NCBI RefSeq assembly: GCF_022601975.1
Contig: NZ_JAKVIR010000011.1
Span: forward strand, 62,001-126,000
Direction of reading: 5' to 3'
From: Pontibacter sp. E15-1
Lineage (GTDB): Bacteria > Bacteroidota > Bacteroidia > Cytophagales > Hymenobacteraceae
Length of the DNA: 64,000 nucleotides
Shown here: positions 8,775-16,517 of the stretch, in pieces
How the letters are laid out: every line of letters begins with the position of its first letter
Numbering within the stretch: position 1 is the stretch's first letter
Notes under the pieces: model-generated
What the model was told of the DNA's origin: nothing
Database searches by the model: none
What the model saw: only the letters and a program-made list of their open reading frames with translations
Program-made: the position numbers and the translations under genes

Positions 8775-9911
8775 ATGCCAGAGACAGGACCGAAGCATTA
8801 CTTTCAGGAGGAGCGCAGCGTTGCAGAGGTAAAATGGGAACTGCTCGGGAAATGCCTGGGGGTATGGAGCAGCAGCCATCTTGCCTTATACCCTCCTGAC
8901 GCAAACGTGCCGCTTCATTTTATCGATCTCAATGCGGCGGAAGGGTATCATACCGACGCGCTTAACGACCCTATACCATGCAACTGGCTGGCACTCTTTC
9001 GCAATACTGTGAAAACGCCGCGGCTGCAGCAGTCTGTCAGGTTCTATCTGGGCTACCCAATGAAACAACCGCTGGAAAACCTACAGGCGCAACTGGCAGA
9101 AACGAATGCGTACGAGCTACTTTCCGAGCCTCCTATCCTGTTGCACTCCAGGGAAAACCGGGATTTGCTGGAAGCGGCTTTGGCAGCACAAGAGGCGGCT
9201 TTCATCTACATGGATCCCTTCCGTTCAGGCTATGCGCAGAAGATGCTGCTGCAGTCAGGAGACACTGCGCGGCAAACGGAAATGTTGCTGCATTTTACCC
9301 CGGACGGAATACGGAAGGCACTTGGCGGTAAAAAAACGGGCAAGGCGCTTGCCGCTTTCTTCGGTGAGCGGATGCGACGCATCAAGGCGTACTGCGGCAG
9401 GGAGAAAGACAATGCCCGGCGTGCGCAGTTTATGGCGCAGCACCTCGAAAGCCTTCTCCTCGAAAAAGGACTCAATCCGCTTTTCTTTCCAATATATAAG
9501 CCCGGTACTGGTGTCGTGAGCCAATACCTGATTTTTGCCTCTCCCCAGTCGGCACGGTATACCTGTTTCAAGCATCTCATACTTCCCTACACTGATTATC
9601 AGCAGGATGGCGTGCCCTTGCTGGCCGCTAACCACGGGCATGACCCGCAACTAGCGCTGTTTTCACATCGCCCCGCCTTTTCTCTGGAGTTGTTGGCAAG
9701 CGACCTGGCCTGCGGGGCATCCCGCTTCAAGTTTAAGGCAGTGGAGAAAGTGTACGAGTTACACAGCCCCAACACGCCCTATACCCCAGACAATTACCTG
9801 GTGGCCTACGAGCGCCTCCGCGACGCAGGACGCGTGGAATTACTGAACGGCAAAACCATGCAGACTGTCCGGAAGGTCACGTATACCTCGGTCGTCAAGT
9901 ACCTCTCTTAA
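8775..9911 (+). CDS. TcmP-like protein (three-Cys-motif partner)
   Basis: 378 aa, cytosolic. HFIDLNAAEGYHTDAL (about residues 55-70) fits the first glycine-rich strand-loop of a Rossmann methyltransferase-like fold, and FIYMDPFRSGY followed by MLLHFTPDGIRKALGG matches the DPFG...L.F...I.R pattern of TcmP, the partner protein of three-Cys-motif (phage Gp37/Gp68) proteins. The expected Cys-rich partner is not present in this window, so this copy is an orphan. Function of TcmP is not established; it tends to occur in mobile or accessory settings. The assignment rests on motif pattern only and is moderate. It converges with the next gene, leaving 27 bp. Confidence 0.5.
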   Translation: MPETGPKHYFQEERSVAEVKWELLGKCLGVWSSSHLALYPPDANVPLHFIDLNAAEGYHTDALNDPIPCNWLALFRNTVKTPRLQQSVRFYLGYPMKQPLENLQAQLAETNAYELLSEPPILLHSRENRDLLEAALAAQEAAFIYMDPFRSGYAQKMLLQSGDTARQTEMLLHFTPDGIRKALGGKKTGKALAAFFGERMRRIKAYCGREKDNARRAQFMAQHLESLLLEKGLNPLFFPIYKPGTGVVSQYLIFASPQSARYTCFKHLILPYTDYQQDGVPLLAANHGHDPQLALFSHRPAFSLELLASDLACGASRFKFKAVEKVYELHSPNTPYTPDNYLVAYERLRDAGRVELLNGKTMQTVRKVTYTSVVKYLS

Positions 9912-9938
9912 AGAGAACGAATCAACCACCCTCCATAC

Positions 9939-10541
9939 TCAGGGAGTGTCTTTCTTCATCGGGGGATTGATCATGATGTGCGCGCCGTGGGTGCCGGGAA
10001 ACATGATCCAGGGCATGGCGGGTGCTTCGGGTTTTAGGGGCAGGCCGGTGCTTTCGGAAGTAGCGTAGGGGATGTATACCACATACCGCAGATACCCGTC
10101 TTTTGCCTCGCCTGTTGCCTGGTCTACAGCCTCATCCTGTGCCGTATACACAAACAGTGTAGAGGGTTGCACGGGCATCGTCAGTTTTCCGCTTTTCACT
10201 TCCTGCTCCCGCATGTCGAATATTTCCTTCGATGATTTTCCCGATTTCCTGAGCGCGCGGCCCCGGGCCATAAACGGCTCCAGGTCGCGGTGGTAGCAAG
10301 ACACCGAAAAGCCTTTCTGCGCCGGATCGTCTGCCAGGCAAATCAGCTCATTCGTCCCTTTCCGCAGCTCCACCAGTTCGCCTTTGGCAGTATACCCATA
10401 CACGGTTGCGGCCTCGCGCTTATCGGCGGGAGCCGCCAACACGGCACCCCGCACCTGAGCCTCGGCCGATGGAACGGTTGTTTGCGCCTGCGCGCTGAAG
10501 GCAAATATGGAAAGTGAGGCAATGGCAAGAATCTTTATCAT
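9939..10541 (-). CDS. Exported protein of unknown function
   Basis: 200 aa with a clear signal peptide (MIKILAIASLSIFAFSAQAQ). The mature part begins with a segment of the form ATVYGYTAKGELVELRKGTNELICLADD and later has CYHRDLEPFMARGRALR and a C-terminal PAMPWIMFPGTHGAHIMINPP. It contains two Cys (ICLADD, VSCYH) that could form a disulfide outside the cytoplasm. I do not recognise a named family. Probably periplasmic. No partner gene is evident: the neighbour at 8775-9911 converges, and the upstream region is a long gene-free stretch. Confidence 0.75.
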   Translation of the reverse strand: MIKILAIASLSIFAFSAQAQTTVPSAEAQVRGAVLAAPADKREAATVYGYTAKGELVELRKGTNELICLADDPAQKGFSVSCYHRDLEPFMARGRALRKSGKSSKEIFDMREQEVKSGKLTMPVQPSTLFVYTAQDEAVDQATGEAKDGYLRYVVYIPYATSESTGLPLKPEAPAMPWIMFPGTHGAHIMINPPMKKDTP

Positions 10542-11158
10542 GGAATAATGGCTGAAGTGTGTACAAATGTGTGTGCATGAGAATGTTGCTACCTTTTACG
10601 GCGAAAGTGTCTTTTTGATGAAGCCCTCTATTTCTTATGGTATCAAATGCCGGAAAGCATGGCGCAGGCGCATGATGCGATGCATCCCCTGAATTGCTCT
10701 TCCGTGTTTTCCGAAAAATTCTGCTACAAGCTGTGGTGTCTGAACATGAGCTCGGGGATATCGCGGTTATTTCAAAACTTGAACAGCCTTGCTTTCATAG
10801 CTTGCTTTGCGCTCCACGCCCGCTGGGGCGCGTTTTTCCGCTCGGCACTGTGTACATTTCCTGCCTAACGGCTGCCACTGACGTGGCACCAGAAATCTAC
10901 AAGGTGCCTCTCGGAAAAACTGGGAATCATTTTGCCCTGATCTAACTGTACTTCTCCATAACAGAAAAACCTATTTGAAAACAGGTGAACCTACAGCTAT
11001 TCCCGAGGTCACGTTATCTGAAAAGGCGGCTTCTATCCCTGAAACTTGCATACACTAATCTTATGGGCCATGCCTCCGTAGACTGTCCTAGACTGTTCGC
11101 GGCAAAGCATTGTCCGCGCTACACGCTTATTTACCAGTATTCTAAGAATCCACTTTAC
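10542..11158. other. Gene-free stretch between divergent exported protein and PLD gene
   Basis: About 620 bp. Short plus-strand frames (10647-10868, 10694-10945, and the in-frame extension of the PLD gene from 10985) show no family features. The composition around 10800-10850 (GCTTTGCGCTCC, GGGGCGCGTTTTTCCG) resembles decayed coding or repeat sequence, but I cannot identify it. Confidence 0.5.
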
Positions 11159-11611
11159 ATGAATCAAGCTTACTTTAGCCCCGGAAACGACTGCCTGCAG
11201 GCCATACAGGATAACATTACGGCCACCATGCGCTCTATCAAGATTTGCGTGTTCACAATCAGCGATGACCGCATCACAGAGGCTTTGCTGCGCGCCTGCC
11301 ACAAGGGGGTGCAGGTGCAACTGCTTACCGATAACAAAAAACTGTATGACCTGGGCTCTGACATCCGTAAACTGGCCGCCGAAGGCATTTCGGTGCGCAT
11401 AGACCGGACCCACAACCACATGCACCACAAGTTCGCCATATTCGACCAGGAGGCGTTGCTGACTGGCAGCTACAACTGGACGCGCAGCGCCGCAAATTAC
11501 AACCACGAGAACCTGCTGGTTACCAACCAACCCGATCTCGTAAGTGCTTACCTCCATACCTTCGAGAAGCTTTGGGCAGAGATGGCCGTGTATAAGGTTA
11601 AGCGCCCGTAA
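11159..11611 (+). CDS. Single-HKD phospholipase D-like (Nuc-type) protein
   Basis: 150 aa from the ATG of MNQAYFSPG; an in-frame ATG at 10985 adds 58 residues that look non-coding. The fold is one PLD half: SIKICVFTISDDRITEALLRA, then HHKFAIFD (H-x-K-x4-D catalytic motif) and GSYNWTRSAANYNHEN, the usual sequence after the motif. Single-HKD proteins such as bacterial Nuc act as homodimeric nucleases or phosphodiesterases in which two motifs meet. There is no signal peptide, which separates it from secreted Nuc and fits a cytosolic role, possibly on nucleic acid. Substrate is not known. Converges with the GH140-like gene. Confidence 0.85.
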   Translation: MNQAYFSPGNDCLQAIQDNITATMRSIKICVFTISDDRITEALLRACHKGVQVQLLTDNKKLYDLGSDIRKLAAEGISVRIDRTHNHMHHKFAIFDQEALLTGSYNWTRSAANYNHENLLVTNQPDLVSAYLHTFEKLWAEMAVYKVKRP

Positions 11612-11658
11612 GTGCGCACGCTAAACTAACGGTTGCCGTGCGCCAGGATAGGGGGCGT

Positions 11659-11695
11659 ATGTATAAATTTCGTAATTGGAAGTGAATTTATACAT
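11659..11695. terminator. Hairpin between convergent PLD and GH140-like genes
   Basis: Inverted repeat ATGTATAAATT (11659-11669) / AATTTATACAT (11685-11695) with a 15-nt loop; outer GCG/CGC bases extend it. It sits between two convergent stops (11611 and 11728) and could serve either strand, though T-runs are weak. Confidence 0.5.
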
Positions 11696-11727
11696 GCGCT
11701 GTGGAACGCCGGGAAGTGGAAATACCG

Positions 11728-13119
11728 TTAGTTTCCGCTTTTCTCGGGCAGCTTATACCCTTTGCCAGCGTCATCCAGTAGCAGCACCCAATCGTTTCCG
11801 GGCCCGTTGGAAGGAGGTATAAAAGTACGGCGCCCGCTGTTGCTGAATTCACCGACCACGGAGGCCTCCCCGGTACGCGGATCATACCAGGCGGCCCTGA
11901 CGGTTTTACCTGAAATCAACCCCATCCGGACACGGATGGACTTGCCCTGCGTGGTATAAATAAAGGCATAGCTGCGGCCGCGGGTAGCCTGAATTCGCTC
12001 GAGCCCTGCGTAAGCGTCTTCCACCAGTCTTTGGTCCGGCACACGCTCCAGCATCGGCCTCGACTCCATTAGTGCCCGCACATAGGTCATTTGCGAAGCG
12101 CCGGGTAGGTCAAGCGCTCCCTGCCAGGTATGCACCGGTCCGTTTATACCCTCCCTGTTCTGGTCATACATCTGCCACACGCTGTGGCAGCCATAGGTAT
12201 GGCCAAAGGCCCCGGCAAACAGATCCTGATAAGCGGCCCGCCGCACATCTGCCGCATCGGAATAGCCATTCTCCCGGGCATTGAAGCACACGGGGTGCGC
12301 CTCATAGATGGGCTCTCCGTCCATGGTCGGTTTTACAGGCGTCAGGGTATAATCGTGCGAAATTTTCTCATACACGTCCGCATTGCGGCAATGGCCAGTC
12401 TGAAACATATTAAAATCGAGCCAGCCATCCTGATGAAACCAGGTGGAGGAGCCGCCGCCGGATTTAGGCTGCGGGTGAAAAGTCATGAGCACCTTGTCCG
12501 GGTTTCCGTCGCCAGCGCCCGCCACAATGCCCGCTGCCATGGACCGCCACACGGCCACGTCCTGCTCGTTGCGGGGCGTGCGGTCGCCGCCCAGTATCCA
12601 GATGATCGGTTTGTCTTTATAGCGCCGCCCCACGTATTCGCCGTATACCCGGGCGTTGGCTATGTCAAAAATCTCCGGCCCCACGCCCCACGAATCCCGG
12701 TAAAGTTTGTCGCCCCAGGTGGGCAGCATGCCAATGGTCAGGCCAACTTCGGATGCCCTGTTCACAATATAGTCCACGTGCCGGAAATAGGCCTCGTTGG
12801 GCTGCGTAGGGTCGTCCTGAAAGAGCGGCACGTCGCCGTATGGGTTTGGGGTGTGCAGGCCATCAAGTTCAGCCAACACCACTGCCTGAATAACGGTGAA
12901 TCCTTTGGCTGCGCGGTTCTCTAGGTATAGGTTAGCTTCTTCCCGATTCAGCCTATGGAAGAGTTCCCAGGCCGTGTCGGCGAGGTAAAAGAAAGGCGTG
13001 CCATCTGCTTTCACCAGAAAGCGCTGGTTGTCGCTCACGCGCAGGTGCTGCGCCGGGGCAGGCAAGGTCAGCAAAACTGAAACCATCAATAAACAGCGTT
13101 TAACATATTTAGGAATCAT
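11728..13119 (-). CDS. Exported GH140-like glycoside hydrolase (DUF4038 apiosidase family)
   Basis: 463 aa with a signal peptide (RCLLMVSVLLTLPAPAQ). The catalytic barrel begins LRVSDNQRFLVKADGTPFFYLADTAWELFHRL, typical of the DUF4038/GH140 family, with IIWILGGDRTPRN and the MFQTGHC...PTMDGEPIYE region supplying candidate acidic residues (Asp in GGDR, Glu in GEPIYE). The last about 90 residues form the small beta-sandwich (collagen-binding-like) domain that accompanies these enzymes. Characterised GH140 members are apiosidases acting on plant pectin (rhamnogalacturonan II); specificity here is inference. No SusC/SusD pair is nearby, so it is not part of a visible polysaccharide-utilisation locus. 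Confidence 0.82.
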   Translation of the reverse strand: MIPKYVKRCLLMVSVLLTLPAPAQHLRVSDNQRFLVKADGTPFFYLADTAWELFHRLNREEANLYLENRAAKGFTVIQAVVLAELDGLHTPNPYGDVPLFQDDPTQPNEAYFRHVDYIVNRASEVGLTIGMLPTWGDKLYRDSWGVGPEIFDIANARVYGEYVGRRYKDKPIIWILGGDRTPRNEQDVAVWRSMAAGIVAGAGDGNPDKVLMTFHPQPKSGGGSSTWFHQDGWLDFNMFQTGHCRNADVYEKISHDYTLTPVKPTMDGEPIYEAHPVCFNARENGYSDAADVRRAAYQDLFAGAFGHTYGCHSVWQMYDQNREGINGPVHTWQGALDLPGASQMTYVRALMESRPMLERVPDQRLVEDAYAGLERIQATRGRSYAFIYTTQGKSIRVRMGLISGKTVRAAWYDPRTGEASVVGEFSNSGRRTFIPPSNGPGNDWVLLLDDAGKGYKLPEKSGN

Positions 13120-13168
13120 ACTTACAGCTGATGATACAGGACAACAGGGCTCGCGAATTGCGTCTGAT

Positions 13169-13363
13169 TTAATTGTTGATTGTTGATTGTTGGATGGTTA
13201 AATTGTTAAATAGTAGCATGGTTTATTGGTTGAGAACACAAGGCTTATCTACAATTTTCATCCTCTGTACAGCTACACTCTTTCTCTGTACAACTATTTA
13301 CGAAACAACAATTTAACAATTCAGCCATATAACAATTCAACCATTTAACAATCAACAATTAAT
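13169..13363. repeat. A+T-rich short repeats flanking the divergent spacer
   Basis: Left block 13169-13213 is made of iterated TTGTTGAT and GGTTAAATTGTTAAAT words; right block 13304-13363 has the complementary ones (ACAATTTAACAATTC, CCATTTAACAATCAACAATTAAT). The two blocks are inverted to each other around 90 bp that contain a further direct repeat CTCTGTACA(G/A)CTA (13263-13294). No gene is possible. It may be a degenerate hairpin or a slippage-prone repeat. Confidence 0.6.
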
Positions 13364-13406
13364 AATATAGCCATTCATAAGAAAAACACCCAAGGCTATA
13401 CCCATC

Positions 13407-15650
13407 TCACTTAGCGGCTGGTAGCGCAAAAGCCACGTACTGGTCGCCGGAAGGGCTTCCGATCTTGCCGCCTCCACACGCGATCACCACATACTGCCTG
13501 CCGTTCAGCTGGTAGGTGGCTGGGGTGGCATAGCCCGCCGCCGGGAGCTTCGCCTCCCACAGCACCTTGCCGGTCTGCTTGTCGAAAGCCCTTATTTTCT
13601 GATCCTTGGTGGCTGCGATAAACACCAGTCCTCCTTGAGTGACCAAGGGACCACCGTAGTTTTCGGTGCCGGTGGGTGGGATGCCTTGCCTGGTCAGTTC
13701 CTCATACTCGCCAAGCGGCACCTTCCAGAGCAGTTTGCCGGAGTTCAGATCCACTGCGTTGAGCGTTCCCCAGGGCGGTTTGATGCCAGGGTAGCCGTCT
13801 TTGTCCAGGAAGCGGTTATAGCCCGTCATGCGGTAGGGCACCTCATCCATCACGTCCTGACGCGGGTTTTTGCCCCCGGTGGGCTCCTTCGCGCTGGCTG
13901 CCGAGGCAGCCAGTTCCGGCGCTTTGTCTTCCGGCTGTTGTAGCAGAAAGTTGACCAACGCCTGCTTCTCCCGCTCGGGTATATACCGGAAAGAGGGCAT
14001 CATATTTCTTCCATTATCCAGGATGCCCCGTACTTCCTTCTCCCCGTACTTCTCCCCGAGGCTAACCAGGCTAGGATAGGCCGTTCCGTTGCCCTGCAAT
14101 GCAGTGCCGTGGCAGGAAGCGCAGTGTTTGGCATAGACAACCGGCCCGTTCGGGTGCTGGGTAGCGGCTGCGGAATTCTCCTTCGGCACATCCACCATTG
14201 TCAGGGACCAGGGCAACTCAGAACTGTTGACGTACAGTATGCCCGTCGCCACGTCTACCGCGGCCCCACCCCACTCGCCTCCCCCGTCAAACCCCGGAAA
14301 GATCCAGGAGCCGTTCTTGCCAGGCGGTGTAAACATCGCGTGGTCCTGCACTTTGGTATACTGGGCCATCATCTCCGCGTGCTTTTCCGGGGTCAGGTCC
14401 GTCACCAGCTCGGGGCCAAAGTGCTGGCGGGCAAAAGGCTCCGGCAAGGTAGGGATTGGTTGCGTAGGCCAGGCTTTCTCCCCCGGCAGAGCCGCTGTGG
14501 GCACCGGTGTTTCTACGATCGGGAAAATGGGCTTGCCATTGGTCCGGTCGAACAGGAAGACATACCCGTGCTTTGTGATCTGCGCCACGGCATCCACGGC
14601 CTTGCCCGCACGCTGAATCGTCACCAGATTGGGATTGGCCGCCAGGTCCCGGTCCCAGAGGTCGTGGTGTACCGTCTGGAAGTGCCATTTATACCCCCCT
14701 GTGGCCGCATCCAGGGCAATCAGGCTGTTGGCATACAGGTTCTGTCCTTTGCGCACCCCCCCATAAAAATCCGGGGAGGCGGTGCCTGTGGGCACGTATA
14801 CGATGCCGCGCCGCTCGTCCAGGGCCATACCCGCCCAGCTGTTGGCACCGCCAATCCTGCGCCAGCTCTCAGGGTTATCCCAGGTATCGTAGCCTGGTTC
14901 GCCTGGGTGCGGGATGGTATGGAAAATCCAGCGACGTGCCCCGGTGCGCACATCAAAGGCCCGGATATGGCCCGGCAACGCATCGGCCCCCTCCGAAAGT
15001 CGCATCCCCGTGATGTATAAATCTTTGAAAACTACGCCCGGTGTCGTCCCGACGGCATAGGCGTCTGAAGCGTCAAAGTCCAGGTCCAGGTGCTGGCGCA
15101 GGTCAATCCAGCCGTGCTGCCCAAAGCCCTTGGCAGGTATACCCGTGCCGGCATCAATTGCATAGAGCCTGGGGCCAACAGCGTACAAGATCCGCTGCTG
15201 TTGTCTGTCCTCGCTTTGCCAATAAGCAACGCCTCTGCTCACGTGCATGGCTGGGGTTTCGTCTTCATCTGTGCCAGACACCTTGTAAGGGTCGAAGAGC
15301 CACCGCTGCTTGCCGGTAGCCGCGTCCAGGGCGAAGAGCTTTAGCTTTGGCGAGGTGCCATAGAGCACGCCGTTCACCACAATGGGGTTGCACTGCAGCT
15401 GCGATCGGTTGTCGGGGTTTTTGTCGTGGGTGCTATAGGTCCAGGCCACTTGCAGTTGCGCCACATTTGCGGTGTTGATGCTGGTGTTGGAGGAGTAGCG
15501 GTTGCCGTCAACGCTGCCGGCATAGGTATGCCAGCCGCTGTACCGATCTTCCGCCTGCTGCTGACTTGTATTTGTGTTTCGTGTGCAACCGAAGGCCAGC
15601 ACTCCGGCGACGGATACCGCCAGCATACCTAGTTTTCGTCTCATGGGCAA
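13407..15650 (-). CDS. PQQ-dependent dehydrogenase with embedded cytochrome c domain, lipoprotein
   Basis: 747 aa. The N-terminus MLAVSVAGVLAFGCTR is a lipoprotein signal with the lipidated Cys at the lipobox. An eight-bladed PQQ propeller follows (WHTYAGSVDGNRYSS start; repeated LDAATGKQRWLF-type blade motifs). At about residue 505 a class I cytochrome c domain with haem motif CASCH is inserted, with a distal Met later in the domain; then the last propeller blades resume (VDLNSGKLLWKVPLGE). This arrangement is that of membrane-anchored glucose or alcohol dehydrogenases passing electrons from PQQ through haem to the chain. Substrate cannot be read from sequence. No PQQ biosynthesis gene is in the window. 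Confidence 0.88.
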   Translation of the reverse strand: MPMRRKLGMLAVSVAGVLAFGCTRNTNTSQQQAEDRYSGWHTYAGSVDGNRYSSNTSINTANVAQLQVAWTYSTHDKNPDNRSQLQCNPIVVNGVLYGTSPKLKLFALDAATGKQRWLFDPYKVSGTDEDETPAMHVSRGVAYWQSEDRQQQRILYAVGPRLYAIDAGTGIPAKGFGQHGWIDLRQHLDLDFDASDAYAVGTTPGVVFKDLYITGMRLSEGADALPGHIRAFDVRTGARRWIFHTIPHPGEPGYDTWDNPESWRRIGGANSWAGMALDERRGIVYVPTGTASPDFYGGVRKGQNLYANSLIALDAATGGYKWHFQTVHHDLWDRDLAANPNLVTIQRAGKAVDAVAQITKHGYVFLFDRTNGKPIFPIVETPVPTAALPGEKAWPTQPIPTLPEPFARQHFGPELVTDLTPEKHAEMMAQYTKVQDHAMFTPPGKNGSWIFPGFDGGGEWGGAAVDVATGILYVNSSELPWSLTMVDVPKENSAAATQHPNGPVVYAKHCASCHGTALQGNGTAYPSLVSLGEKYGEKEVRGILDNGRNMMPSFRYIPEREKQALVNFLLQQPEDKAPELAASAASAKEPTGGKNPRQDVMDEVPYRMTGYNRFLDKDGYPGIKPPWGTLNAVDLNSGKLLWKVPLGEYEELTRQGIPPTGTENYGGPLVTQGGLVFIAATKDQKIRAFDKQTGKVLWEAKLPAAGYATPATYQLNGRQYVVIACGGGKIGSPSGDQYVAFALPAAK

Positions 15651-16059
15651 ATCAAGGATTTATTCTTCCTTCGTATCTTCCCCAACTGCAACCAGGGATA
15701 GGCATTAACCCAGAAGGAATATACCTGAAATATAGGAAAATTATTTTATGAAATACGTCTATACCCTGAAGACCAGGCAGTAGTGATACAGCATTCTGCG
15801 TACAGCGGCGAGTGATGCGTAAAAGGGGGAATAAAATAATTGCACTTATTTTGAGATATTACTAAACTCTGAAACAAAAGGCCCGTACATATACATGGCT
15901 AAAAGTTGAAATTTATTTTTCAAATAAAAAACGAGAACTCTCTGAAATGAGGGGTCTCGTTTTTTATTTATAGCGATTTTTATGAATATGCAGTGCCCTG
16001 AACTGCTTTTGTTTAAGACAGTTTTTCTAATCTCCCTTTCCAGAATCAAAATTTAAAGT
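15651..16059. other. Divergent spacer between PQQ dehydrogenase and small plus-strand gene
   Basis: About 410 bp, A+T rich. On the minus strand TATATTTC (complement of about 15729-15736) is one mismatch from TAnnTTTG and could be the dehydrogenase promoter. The right half holds the hairpin at 15922-15969. No coding frame is credible. Confidence 0.5.
15922..15969. terminator. Terminator-like hairpin with no assigned transcript
   Basis: Perfect arms AAATAAAAAACGAGA (15922-15936) and TCTCGTTTTTTATTT (15955-15969); inner CTCTC and GGGG bases add partial pairing. A-run on one side and T-run on the other make it a good terminator in both directions, yet neither neighbour ends here: the PQQ dehydrogenase starts at 15650 reading left and the next gene starts at 16060 reading right. 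Confidence 0.6.
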
Positions 16060-16389
16060 ATGCAGCAAAACAACGACGAGAACACCTGGGATGACGAAAA
16101 ATACCGGCTGCTGAACGCGCATTTCCGGCAACAGATCAATCAACTTTTGCAGTCGGACCCTTTTCTGGCAAATGCCGCAACAAGCGGGCACCAAATTCAG
16201 TTGCAGGATATTGTCTACCGCATGTCGGTGCGTGATCAGGAACTGTGGGCGGAGTTTTTGAAGCTCGACAGGATGAAGCTGGACATGGATATAAAGGCCC
16301 ACCTGGAAGGTAGCGGCAAACCGTATCATCCCCGCACCCGTTTTGGCGACCATGCCGGGAAAGAAGGCGATGTAGACGAACCCTGGTAG
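16060..16389 (+). CDS. Small acidic/polar protein of unknown function
   Basis: 109 aa, cytosolic, no membrane segment. It begins MQQNNDENTWDDEKYRLLNAHFRQQINQLLQ and has a helical middle (QDIVYRMSVRDQELWAEFLKLDRMKLDMDI) and a disordered, basic-acidic tail. I do not recognise a family. It has a strong bidirectional terminator directly after it and normal base composition, which support a real monocistronic gene. Confidence 0.6.
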   Translation: MQQNNDENTWDDEKYRLLNAHFRQQINQLLQSDPFLANAATSGHQIQLQDIVYRMSVRDQELWAEFLKLDRMKLDMDIKAHLEGSGKPYHPRTRFGDHAGKEGDVDEPW

Positions 16390-16428
16390 CTTCCTAATTC
16401 ATAAAGCCGACGCAGGTACACCTCATAC

Positions 16429-16473
16429 ATGGCGCGTCCCTGCAAGAAAAAAGCTCTCGCAGGGACGCGCCAT
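16429..16473. terminator. Bidirectional terminator between convergent genes
   Basis: Perfect 15-bp arms ATGGCGCGTCCCTGC (16429-16443) and GCAGGGACGCGCCAT (16459-16473), between stops at 16389 (plus) and 16518 (minus). The loop is A-rich. Confidence 0.75.
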
Positions 16474-16517
16474 ATGTATAAATTATCTTTTCCTTTAAGT
16501 CAACCGTTTAGACAACC

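Noticed and set aside
10647..10945. Overlapping short frames in the gene-free stretch
   Set aside because: Cys- and Leu-rich with no similarity that I can recognise; too short to defend.
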